A DNA stretch of 64,000 bases from Aaosphaeria pasadenensis (lineage: Eukaryota > Ascomycota > Dothideomycetes > Pleosporales). Positions 46,559 through 55,933 of the stretch are shown here, piece by piece. The stretch covers positions 620,001-684,000 of the forward strand of contig JAKLMB010000005.1 in NCBI GenBank assembly GCA_022813625.1, given 5' to 3'. Both the position numbers and the translations under genes were made by a program. The notes beneath the pieces were generated by a model. The model did not search any database and was not told the DNA's origin. It was given only the letters and a program-made list of their open reading frames with translations. How positions within the stretch are numbered: position 1 is the stretch's first letter; the number at the start of each line of letters is the position of its first letter.

Positions 46559-48244
46559 TCAGTGGACTATATCAAATCCCTGGAAGGTTTCCAAAGCCTC
46601 ACGGCATTCACGCTCGTACTCTTGAATGCCACCTAGATAATTTAACTGCTCTCGCGGCTTCCCGGGTATATTCGCTCCCATATACCAAGAGTCAGTTAAT
46701 GGCAGTAAAGTCTGGCTATTGGCGTCTTGAATTGCTTGTTTCCATTTCTCTTCAGCATCTCGCCGTGCTTCAATTGACTTTATGCCTTCACTTCGAAGCC
46801 GTTCGAGCAGATCCATGATTATGTCTACTTGGCTTTCGATAAATACTGGTCCGTTCGTAAATGCAGTTGGAGCTATTTTGCCGTCAGTGCTCACGTAAGA
46901 GCTTGAGGCCGAAGACAACAAAATGTACTTGCCTTGAGGTCCGTAGACCATAAACAAATTCGGACAGCCACTGCTGCACAGACCGAGATGGGTGAAAACC
47001 CCGTTTTTCCACCTCTCCTTGAATGTCAAGCCATCTTTACCATGAATATTCATGTTCATCAGACTACCAGTCATCGCGTCGAAACCGGTTGCCATCACGA
47101 TTGTATCATATTCGCGCTCCACGCCATCTTGAGAAATAATTCCTTTCTCGGTGATCTCCCTGATCGGGTTGGCCTTTAGATCTACGATGTCGACATTGGC
47201 TTGGTCGAGACATTCATAGTAATCTTGCTCCAAGCTACTTCGCTTTGTCCCAAACGCGAACGGTGCCTTCTGAGGTACGAGAAACGCAGCTTTGACGGGG
47301 TCTTTCAACCTCGGACGAGTCTTTTTCGCCCAGAACTCGTACATGAGCTTGTTGACACTCTGATCCACCAAGAACTCCCGATAGTTTGCCTGGTTGAAAT
47401 TGAAGCCACCGCGATTCCAAAGTTCTTCCCATAGATCCTCACGTTCCACGTCAGTCAAATCGTAAATGGAACCGGTTGGGACGTCGTATCCAAGACCAGA
47501 TTTAGATTGACGGCAATGCGAAAACATCCGCCGGTAAGTGGACTTGTTGACCCGTTCTTCGAGCTCACTCAGAGAGCGTTGAAACATTGGAAGCGATATG
47601 CTTGCAGTACGAATATATACTGTCAAATGAGCCGCAACCTTTGCTATCTCCTGTGTGCACTGGACTGCGGTTGCACCGGATCCGATTATTGCGACGCGTG
47701 CGTTGTTCGTGTTTGCGACAGCCGGCCAAGAGGTCGAGTGAATAAGCTGACCTTGGAACATCCCTAGGTTTTTGAAATCCGGATAATGTGGTTTGAATGA
47801 GCTCCCGGTGGCGCAAATGAGGTATTTACACCTCACCTTAAGACCATTCTCAGTCGAGATTGTCCATCTTGCCACAGATTCGTCATAATGCCCTTCGACG
47901 ACATTTGCAGAGTATGTGATATCTTTGGATAGATCTAGCGTAGTGTCAACGTGCTTGAAGTAAGCCTTCAGTTCATCTCCACTCGGAAATCTCTCTGACC
48001 AGTTCCAAGTGCGCCAGACTTGAGGGATGGAAAATTGATAATATGGTATTTCTGAATCCACACGAGCTCCCGGATAATTGTTCCAATGCCAGACTCCTCC
48101 AAGCGTGGAGCCTGCTTCGAAGAGGTGGACCTTGAACCCTAATTGGCGAAGTCTGTAGAGACTGTAGCACCCACCAAAGCCTGCACCAATGATGAGAACA
48201 TCGAACTCTGTTGCTTCAGCATCTCCATTGATTTTGGCCTCCAT
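46559..48244 (-). CDS. Baeyer-Villiger monooxygenase 1
   Basis: Two exons (48244-46933 and 46872-46559) give 541 residues. FAD Rossmann motif GAGFGG at 20-25, the conserved NNYPGARVD segment, the BVMO fingerprint FQGQLIHSTSW at 163-173 (all fixed residues present) and a second Rossmann GSGATA for NADPH at 188-193 are clear. MATGFD and WYMGANIPGK lie in the C-terminal half. The intron 46873-46932 has a GC donor (CAAG|GCAAGT) and ATAG acceptor. Removing it gives GPQAPTAFTNGP, the family-typical run; leaving it in adds 20 residues with no stop. The expected reaction is NADPH- and O2-dependent insertion of oxygen next to a ketone, giving an ester or lactone. Start at 48244 is chosen because the Rossmann follows at the usual distance. 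Divergent from the dehydrogenase gene. Confidence 0.93.
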   Translation of the reverse strand: MEAKINGDAEATEFDVLIIGAGFGGCYSLYRLRQLGFKVHLFEAGSTLGGVWHWNNYPGARVDSEIPYYQFSIPQVWRTWNWSERFPSGDELKAYFKHVDTTLDLSKDITYSANVVEGHYDESVARWTISTENGLKVRCKYLICATGSSFKPHYPDFKNLGMFQGQLIHSTSWPAVANTNNARVAIIGSGATAVQCTQEIAKVAAHLTVYIRTASISLPMFQRSLSELEERVNKSTYRRMFSHCRQSKSGLGYDVPTGSIYDLTDVEREDLWEELWNRGGFNFNQANYREFLVDQSVNKLMYEFWAKKTRPRLKDPVKAAFLVPQKAPFAFGTKRSSLEQDYYECLDQANVDIVDLKANPIREITEKGIISQDGVEREYDTIVMATGFDAMTGSLMNMNIHGKDGLTFKERWKNGVFTHLGLCSSGCPNLFMVYGPQGKYILLSSASSSYVSTDGKIAPTAFTNGPVFIESQVDIIMDLLERLRSEGIKSIEARRDAEEKWKQAIQDANSQTLLPLTDSWYMGANIPGKPREQLNYLGGIQEYERECREALETFQGFDIVH

Positions 48245-48685
48245 GGTATTCTTATCTCGAACAGACTTTGGAAGTGGACATGGAGAGAAAGGCAAGTTGA
48301 CGAAGTGTAGGCGATTGAGGACTTTTGAACTGTCCCGCAGTATCATGGAATGGTCGCCGGACCCAGACTATTACCTGCATCGATAGGTATCATCACATGA
48401 GTCACATGATCAGATTGCGAGTATACACTCAGCCGTGAACAATGGCTATAGCTAAGCTGATTCACCAACTAGCACGAAGGGTGAGTGTCTCTCGGATGTT
48501 AGCCGACGCCGGGTCAACCAAGCCCGGATATCCAACCCGTGCCGAACAATACTTGCCCGCGCATACCAGCAGCATGTAAGATCATGCGTCAATGATGTGA
48601 TGTATAGTATGATGTTCCAGGGCCAATTCAATTACAACACAGCGGTGCTGTTGACATTGTGCGGCGATCATAGCGTAGAACAATT
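48245..48685. promoter_or_regulatory. Divergent promoter, BVMO 1 and short-chain dehydrogenase
   Basis: 441 nt between two ATGs. It holds one TCGG-N7-CCGA inverted repeat (48492-48506) and several single CGGAT half-sites, for example CCCGGATATCC near 48522. A CACATGAGTCACATGATC block near 48392-48410 contains TGAGTCA, an AP-1-like site. Confidence 0.6.
48492..48506. promoter_or_regulatory. TCGG-N7-CCGA inverted repeat
   Basis: TCGGATGTTAGCCGA. An inverted CGG/CCG pair spaced by 7 nt, the kind of site bound by Zn2Cys6 dimers. It is one of five related sites in cluster promoters. Confidence 0.6.
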
Positions 48686-49919
48686 ATGGCTGATACTCCC
48701 CGACTCAACTTTCCTCGAGGAATGCTCGCAGGTACGATCGAAATGGCTCAAATGCACGGATGAACTCACCAAGTTGCAGGGCAAGTAGCCATCATTACAG
48801 GAGCAGCCCAGGGCATAGGCGCGGAGACAGCCAAAATCTTTGCACGGGAGGGTTGCAAAGTTGTTGTTGCCGACTTAGATGCTGGTACTTTTGCTTCACT
48901 GACATCCTCAAGCAAGGTAGTCGCTTACGTTAGAGCTAGAGAAGGTTGAGAAGACTGCGGAGGCAATCATTTCAGATGGAGGAGAGGCGCTTGCGGTCGC
49001 TGGAGACATAACGAGGAATGAAGCTATCGAAATCCTGGTTAGAAGAGCCGCAGAGTTTGGAGATGGTAAAATCCACATTATCGTCAATAATGCAGGTTAC
49101 GCCTGGGACGACCCTATTGAGAAAATCAAAGATCAGCAATGGGGTGAGTTCGTTCTTTCCAAAGTAGCATCTCCGAACCATTCCCTGACGAAGAAAGAAA
49201 CCATCATTGCTTTACATAACACCGCCCCTTTCAAGCTTCTCCGAACAGCAGCTCCATATTTCATGGTGAAAGACGGCAAAGCACGATCGGTCGTCAACAT
49301 TTCGTCCACGTCCGGGGTTCACGGGAACGCTGGACAGGCGAGCTATGCTCTAGCAAAAGCAGGCCTGGTAGGGCTAACAAAAACAATAGCTCAGGAGTGG
49401 GGACCAGAGTACGGGGTGCGAGCCAACAGTATGCAATCTCCATTCTTGTAACCCACCTTTTCGTTGACGGGACATGTTTTACCTATAGCTGTCGCATTTG
49501 GAGCGATCAAGACCAGACTTACACAAGCTCCCAAAGGTGAGTACATTATCCGGCCCGATGGCGCAAAGCATGCCGTTGGATTTCATGGTGGTTATGACGA
49601 AGAAGAGAAGTGGTCAGTGTTACTAGCCTCCCCGGACACAATTTGAACAGACCCTTACAATCGTATTTGTAGGATTGGCGACATTCCTCTTAGAAGAGTT
49701 GGAACTACTAGAGATGCTGGGTTAGCAATTCTAGCCGTGGTCTCTCCACTGTTCTCATACGTGAGCGGACAAGTAAGTTGAAAGTTCAATCCTAACTCAT
49801 GGAAACGTAATTAACAATGTACAGACAGTTATGGTAAGTAAAGCTCACGCAAATGCTTGATTTTGGAAACCCCCGGGATTAACTACTTGAAGGTTTCGGG
49901 TGGCAGGGGAGGAATGTGA
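48686..49919 (+). CDS. Short-chain dehydrogenase/reductase with 9-nt microexon
   Basis: Eight exons keep one frame: 48686-48731, 48780-48884, 48934-49143, 49198-49428, 49489-49612, 49673-49772, 49825-49833 and 49893-49919, giving 283 residues. The cofactor loop is TGAAQGIG, followed by VVVADLD (acidic Asp, suggesting NAD preference). NNAG, the catalytic Ser in NISSTSG, and YALAK are all present. VAFGAIKTRL and the C-terminal GQTVMVSGGRGGM are typical of FabG-like SDRs. Exon 7 codes only Thr-Val-Met, and skipping it would delete three residues from the conserved GQT-VxGG end without a frame change. The protein probably oxidises an alcohol to a ketone or the reverse. It shares a promoter with BVMO 1, which would use such a ketone. 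Confidence 0.88.
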
Positions 49920-50430
49920 GAGGGCCAGCTTCAGCTGAAGACAACTCCTGTTGGGCCGTTATAGAGTGCAGAGACCAAAGCTGATCTCATTTACTTTCTG
50001 ATTCAAGTCGTTGAGTCGTTCTTCATAACACTCTATACTTAGTTACCATTGTCTAAAGGCGCAATCTTGCATCACGTAGTTGCTAAACAGGCCCCAAGCC
50101 GCGCAAACTCGAGTTCACACAGATCAGCGCTTTGCAATACTGAGCAATGTATTCACTTGTTACTACAGCTCTACCAAATACTCGTGAATCGGATACTAGA
50201 CTCTTCCGGCTCTGATGTAATGTTGCAAGTAGACGGAGGATAAAAGAAGGTACAATTGGTTCAGCAGTCGGCAAAGGGAGTATGGTACGCAATGGCATCC
50301 TTTTTAGTTTCAAGTCAGGAAGATTATGATGTATCAGGTAATAACTAGTATTCTGCATATATCACGCTGAATAGGGAATAAGTACATGAATACATGTTGA
50401 GCACAACTATTTTGTACCCATCAGGTGCAG
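49920..50430. other. Convergent intergenic region
   Basis: 511 nt between the dehydrogenase and BVMO 2 stops. No exon recognised. Confidence 0.5.
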
Positions 50431-52182
50431 TCAAGTAACATGGATGCTAGAATCTTTCTGGATCCCACGCTGATCTGAAATACCACTCTTCGCTTCCTTT
50501 GCAATACCAGAAGAAAAGGTCATATTCGCCCACGACGACTCGGCCTCATTGTCCAGCCAAGAATTCCAAGTAGGAACACCGCCGAAATAAAACAAGACAT
50601 CATTGGCCTTCCCAGGTATGTTCGCCCCGACAAACCAGGCGCCAGCCTTCTTTGCAGATTCTGCAAACAATGTGTTCTCAAACGCTTCATGAAGGTGAGC
50701 AGACCATGCAGACACTGCCTTCTGCGAAACGTCGATTCTGGCGAATTTGCTTTTCTCCATGTGGCGTATGGTCTTCCCGATCCAATTCACTTGAATATCC
50801 AGGACCACTGGCATGTTCCCGAATGGTACGTGGGGTCCACAGACCGAGAACATGTTGGGAAAGCCAGGGATGAGCACCCCAGCAAAAGTTTCGACCTTTT
50901 GGCTCCAGTAATCCTTGAGTGGCTTCTCTTGACTACCCTTGATGTCCATTTCACTCAGCGCACCAGTAGCAGCGTCAAAGCCTAGGGCAAAAATGATGAT
51001 GTCGAACTCATAGTCAGCTCCAGAAGTTGTGCGTAGACCCTTCTCGTAAAGGGTTATATCATCGTGGCGGATGTCAACTAGTCTGACATTAGGCCGATTG
51101 TAAGATTCATAGTAGAAGTGCCCACATGGCGGTCGCTTCGACATGAAGGGGTGTCTGGGACAAAGCTTGTCTGCAGTCTCTGGGTCCTGTACGATGGCAC
51201 GGATCTTCTCACGAAGATAGTCTGAAGCAATGTCGTTGGACTCCTGGTTTGTCAATAGATCGTCAAAAGTCTCAAACTGAAAATGGAACCCGCCGGTCTC
51301 CCACCCGTAGTCCAGGGCTTTTTGTATGTCGCTGGGATCTGCCACATCTTTGACAGATTTTCCTGATGCCGTCATCGCCAGACCAAACGGGTGGGATTTC
51401 GCATGTTCCCAAGTAGCATCACGGTTTTGCTTGATACTCTTTGCCTGATACTGATCGAAAACGTAATTGCGACCCGGAAGCACATAGTTTGGAGTGCGCT
51501 GAAACACGGTCAACTCTTTCACAGCAGCAGCCAGCTTCGGCACGATCTGGACTCCTGTAGCGCCGGTACCAATGACAGCGACTCGCTTGTCATGGAAATC
51601 TACGCTTTGCATGGGCCAGTTGGCTGCCTGGTACCACTCGCCAGTGTATGATTCAAGCCCAGAAAAGGGAGGATCTTTAGCAATCGATAAAGGTCCAGTT
51701 GCAGCTAGAAAGTAGCGACAAGTCGTGGATGTACCGTCCATGGCAGTGACAGTCCAGACGTTTCCCCCATCGCAGTAGTGCGCGGCTTTGATCCGAGTAT
51801 CAAATTGAATATCCTTGCGCAGATCGAAGCGGTCTTGTCTCCAATGTTAGAATGTGATCAAGTCCATTGTAACGCGGGAAGCGCTTCACTCACCAACGAC
51901 ACGGCCTAGATAGCGCTGGACCTCGTCTTGACATGGGTAACGTTCGGTGTATTCCCATTCTTCCCTCAGCTCTGGCGCGAAGTTCATGAGATAGACCCAG
52001 GCTTCGCTGTCGGTTCGCGCACCGGGATAGCGGTTCCAGTACCACGCACCACCCACGTCAGAGGCAGCCTCGAAACATTTTGTGGTCAGGCCGAGTTGCT
52101 TCAACTCCCAAAGGGAGCGGATGCCGCCGAAGCCCGCGCCAATGACAATGGCATCGTAATCAACGGTTGCAGTGTTCGACAT
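50431..52182 (-). CDS. Baeyer-Villiger monooxygenase 2, altered fingerprint
   Basis: Two exons (52182-51894 and 51833-50431), intron 60 nt, phase 1, give 563 residues. The acceptor ACAAG at 51834-51835 was chosen because only it gives VVDRFDLRKDIQFDTR, a family-typical run. FAD motif GAGFGG at 15-20, WYWNRYPGARTDSE and the second Rossmann GTGATGVQ are intact. The BVMO fingerprint FxGxxxHxxxW reads YTGEWYQAANW at 159-169, so Phe is Tyr and the usually conserved His is Gln165. ALGFDAATG and WFVGANIPGK follow. The flavoprotein fold is sound, but the altered fingerprint may shift activity between Baeyer-Villiger oxidation, heteroatom oxidation and NADPH oxidation. It shares its promoter with the Zn2Cys6 regulator. 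Confidence 0.92.
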
Positions 52183-52802
52183 GGTGTGATGGGCAGGAAG
52201 CGATGATGCGCGTGCGATGCACTTGTAGGGTGCGATGATCTTGATGCCATTTCGTATGTCCTCATTTTGATGATTTGTTCTGTCTTTGCTTGTGCCATGG
52301 AGCTCTGCCGGTGCGGATGCGCCATATCGGTAGTCTGTTCCGGATTTCCACCTGACCTGGTTCTTCGGTCGAAGCCGACCGACATATCCGAAGCAAGGAA
52401 GGCGAGGGGCAACTCCGGGAGAACCTGTCCATGTTTGAGGCTGAAGAACAGGCCTACGACTTTTGTGGATACGGCCGCCCAACGCGCAATACCAAGCACG
52501 CCGGGCAGAGCGGATGGATGCCCTCACATGTTACAAAGAGAAGATGGCCCCAAGTTCCATGCTCTTTCGCTGCGTTTCCTGCTGGGCGAGGGAACCTGGA
52601 GAAGGAAAAGTGAGGGAAGGGCAAAAGGGGCGCGCAGGATGGCCGCCACCCCGGCGTTGACCGAATGGCTGTTCCCCGCACTTTCGAGGCTTCCAAGCTT
52701 GACTCGACGGACATCGAGCTGTGCCTTTCCCCCGTCCTTGAAGTCTTCATGTCATGATATACTCTTTGTAGCTATCGAGCGGCCTCCAAATTTCTTTTAG
52801 AC
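52183..52802. promoter_or_regulatory. Divergent promoter, BVMO 2 and Zn2Cys6 regulator
   Basis: 620 nt. It holds TCGG-N6-CCGA at 52365-52378 and looser pairs nearby (TCGG-N9-CCGG at 52327-52343). Presence of the site upstream of the regulator itself would allow autoregulation. Confidence 0.55.
52365..52378. promoter_or_regulatory. TCGG-N6-CCGA inverted repeat
   Basis: TCGGTCGAAGCCGA, spacing one base shorter than the N7 sites. Lies in the shared promoter of BVMO 2 and the regulator. Confidence 0.5.
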
Positions 52803-55241
52803 ATGGTGGAACCGCGCCGGAATCTATCTGCAGGTGGCACATCACAACGTGCTACCATTGCCTGCCACAGTTGTCGGTTACGCAAGGTCAAGGCAAGCTC
52901 CCCGCTTCTCCCCCTTCCCCAGCTTCCCCAGCTTCCCCACAAAATGCTGATGTCCTCATCAGTGCGATGCGCAATCAGCCTCGTCGGATCAAGGGTGCAC
53001 TCCGTGTCAACGGGCCGGACAAGAATGCGTCTTCGACCCTCTGTCAGATGGGAGAAGGTTGGTGTTCCATACACATCCCATCTAGCGAACGTGTCAATAG
53101 ATGCCAACTACTCGAGGCAGATCTGTCAGCGTGAAATTCATTGACAAACTTCAACAACGCATACAATCGCTCGAGGCTCTTAGTCAGGACGTGCTCAATA
53201 GCTCGGCTTGGAGGCCCAATGACCATGATGCTCGATCGCCTTCAGACGCGCCTGTGCTACCATGCAGTCCAAAGTATGTATCTCTTCCCATTGTTCGCCA
53301 ATTGCCCACTTTTATTTCGGGCGAAGGGTCTTCTTTTTTAATGATAAATATTGGCGGACGACAATACTGCCCCGAATCATGTCGTTGTTTGGCATTTCCA
53401 ACTCGGCCCATGGCTGACAGGATCAAGCACCACACAGCGAGATGATACCAGACCTACTAGCAGCGAGATCCCCAGACCGGCCACTCCGGCCGTTTCAGCC
53501 GGATCCCATGGTTCCCATCCAAATATACCCGTGGCGATGGGGATCAGCGCAAAGTCTCCTCGGACCGTTCGCGGTGAATCGCCGACGTTTTACGGCGCCA
53601 CGTCCCACCCCCATGTTGCCTCGCCGGGTGAGGAGTCTCGTCTCACTTCTTCCGAATGTGTCGATACGGTCGGCATTGAACTGGATGCAAGTTCTCCTCG
53701 TTTGCGAGATCATCTTCTTCGGTCCTTCTTCAAATATCAAACACTGTGGGTCGACATTGTAAACAAGGATGCATTCCTGTCCCATCAAGCGACTGCTACC
53801 GAATCTCGATGGTATTCGAAATTTTTAGAGAATGCAATGTTAGCATGCGGCTCTCGGCTAAGTACCTCTGCATCCGTACGTGCCTTGGGCACCAGATATT
53901 TCGAGTGGGCTAAGGAGGGAGCACTGAGAGCGCTAACCGAGCCAACACCTGCGAATCTGCAGGGCTTCTTATTACTGAGTGAGTACGAAGTAACTCAGGG
54001 TAATGATAGGACGGGTTGGATGTTTTGTGGTGAGTTATGGCAGTGGGAAAGCTTATTAGTTGAACCATGCCTGCTGACTGGTCGTAGGCGTGGCTTGCCG
54101 AATGTTGTCTGATCTTGGTTTGCATAAATTTGCATCTGTCACGGGACTTACCAGAAGGGCTCAAGATTCGAACAATGAAAGCAACCTCGCCTACGCATTG
54201 TTGTCAGCCTGCATCGTTTATGAAGGGGTGTGGACATTGTACCTGGGAAGACCTAGCTCTATCCCGCAATCGTTCATGAATGCCGCTGCTTCACGCTCTA
54301 GGATGGGGCTCGGTTCGGATCCTCCATGGCTAAATGCTTGGGTGGGACTTTGTGTGCCTATGGCCCAAGTATCTCATGTATTGAATGAGCAGTCCATCAG
54401 CGACTTGGATAGGTCTGATTCATTACGCGAACTCCTAAAACAGATAGAAGAGTGGTATGACAACCTTCCTCCCGGGATGACATATGACGAGAAGGGGCTC
54501 ACAAACATGGATCTGGCTGGATACGGTTTACATTCCCAGTACTGCAAAGTACAAAATCTCGTGAGGCAAGCGCTAGCTACACCTCAAAATACCAGGAAGC
54601 GGCGGCGCTCGCAACTTACGAGCGATGTGTCGCCTCCAGCGACAGCCACCGACTCAAAGAGTATCATCTATCAATATGCGCTACGTACAGCTCGCCTGGT
54701 CGTAACCTATCGAGAAGTATTTGGGACGGAGAAGATGCCTTCCATCATGCTCGACAACGCAGTAGTGGCGGCAACTACCATGATTGAACACCTTAATGAA
54801 GCTGGCAACCTCGACGAGATGAGACATGAGGTTACTTGGCTTCGTCACTTAATAAAGAGCATGGAGCTGGTGCAGATACATTTCCCAATAATTGGGCGCA
54901 TGCTCGACTCTCTTAAGCAAATCTGTGGAAGTGGACCACTCAGTACCATGCTTTCCCCGGTCCATCGGGGTTCCGTAGAAGCTGCCCGTCACCACCCACG
55001 GGCTTTAAGCCAGTCCCTTGATTTCGGCTCCTCGTCAAACATTGCCCAGGAGGATTCGCTCGTATCAGGATTTGATCCAGGCATCATGTGGGATTTCTTC
55101 GATACAAATGTTGTCCCAGATCTCTTTGCTTCTTCGGGTAAGGCTAGCGATTCTTTTGTTGGTCTTCCGCTGTCGGAATCCACGACTTCCAACTTGATGG
55201 CAGGAGACAATATTTCCAACTTTCCCCAAGCAGTACCTTGA
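52803..55241 (+). CDS. Zn2Cys6 fungal transcription factor, probable cluster regulator
   Basis: Five exons: 52803-52892, 52963-53061, 53101-about 53277, about 53438-54029 and 54088-55241, giving about 700 residues. The first intron has a GC donor (CAAG|GCAAGC). Only this splice makes C-x2-C-x6-C-x10-C-x2-C-x6-C (CHSC, RLRKVKC, then CTPC and C). A GT donor six bases earlier would break the x6 spacing. A linker (MPTTRGRS) and coiled-coil-like helix (FIDKLQQRIQSLEAL) follow. The middle region has the fungal-specific transcription factor domain: LRDHLLRSFFKYQTLW, GFLLLSEYEVTQGNDRTGWMF, GVACRMLSDLGLHK and LYLGRPSSIPQS. Intron 2 (39 nt) and the ends of intron 3 are uncertain. The location between eight oxidative genes and the CGG-type promoter repeats suggest pathway-specific control. 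Confidence 0.87.
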
Positions 55242-55933
55242 AGTCAAGGCTTTCGACCGTCTTCGCACTTGGGATCTTACTATACATCTTGCGTGGCTCA
55301 AAGGCTAGTTCACTCCACTCAACCTTGGCCGCTACCACGTTCTTCGATGCAGTGGCTGCTCTAGGCTGACATCGAGCCGTTTCTTATACCGTTCGTTTGT
55401 TGCTACACAGGAATCGCTTGCCAAGGTTGGGTTGATGAAACGGTGGCATGTAACGGGAGCACTCTTATACATTTTGAGTTTTATCCATAGGGCCATTGAT
55501 TAAATAATCATCACAAAAGAAATAGCAGATGATTTTGTGAACTGCATGGACGAACTTGAATGTTTGACCACAATTTATGCATTCTTAGCAGCTTCCTCTC
55601 ACAATTGTATCATTATGATATATTTACTTCCTTTCGTTCTTGCACAATGACCGGATGGAATTCCGTTCCTTAAGCTTTAGTATTCAGAGCTGTCTCAGTG
55701 AAGGCAGAAATTCTGTAATTATTTCTAATGCCAGTAGATTCGTCATTATCAACAGCACGTCGACCAGGAGTTGTCTTAGCATCAACAGTGACTGTCTGTT
55801 CATCGAATGCACTATAGTAAGATTTTTACTCGATCAAACTTTAATGATTGTACGCTACTTTACACTGGACTGTACAAGCCATGACTATTGAACGCTTACA
55901 ACCACCATGATCCATTTGGCTAATCACTCCATG
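55242..55933. other. Convergent intergenic region
   Basis: 692 nt, AT-rich, between the regulator and FAD monooxygenase stops. No exon recognised. Confidence 0.5.
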
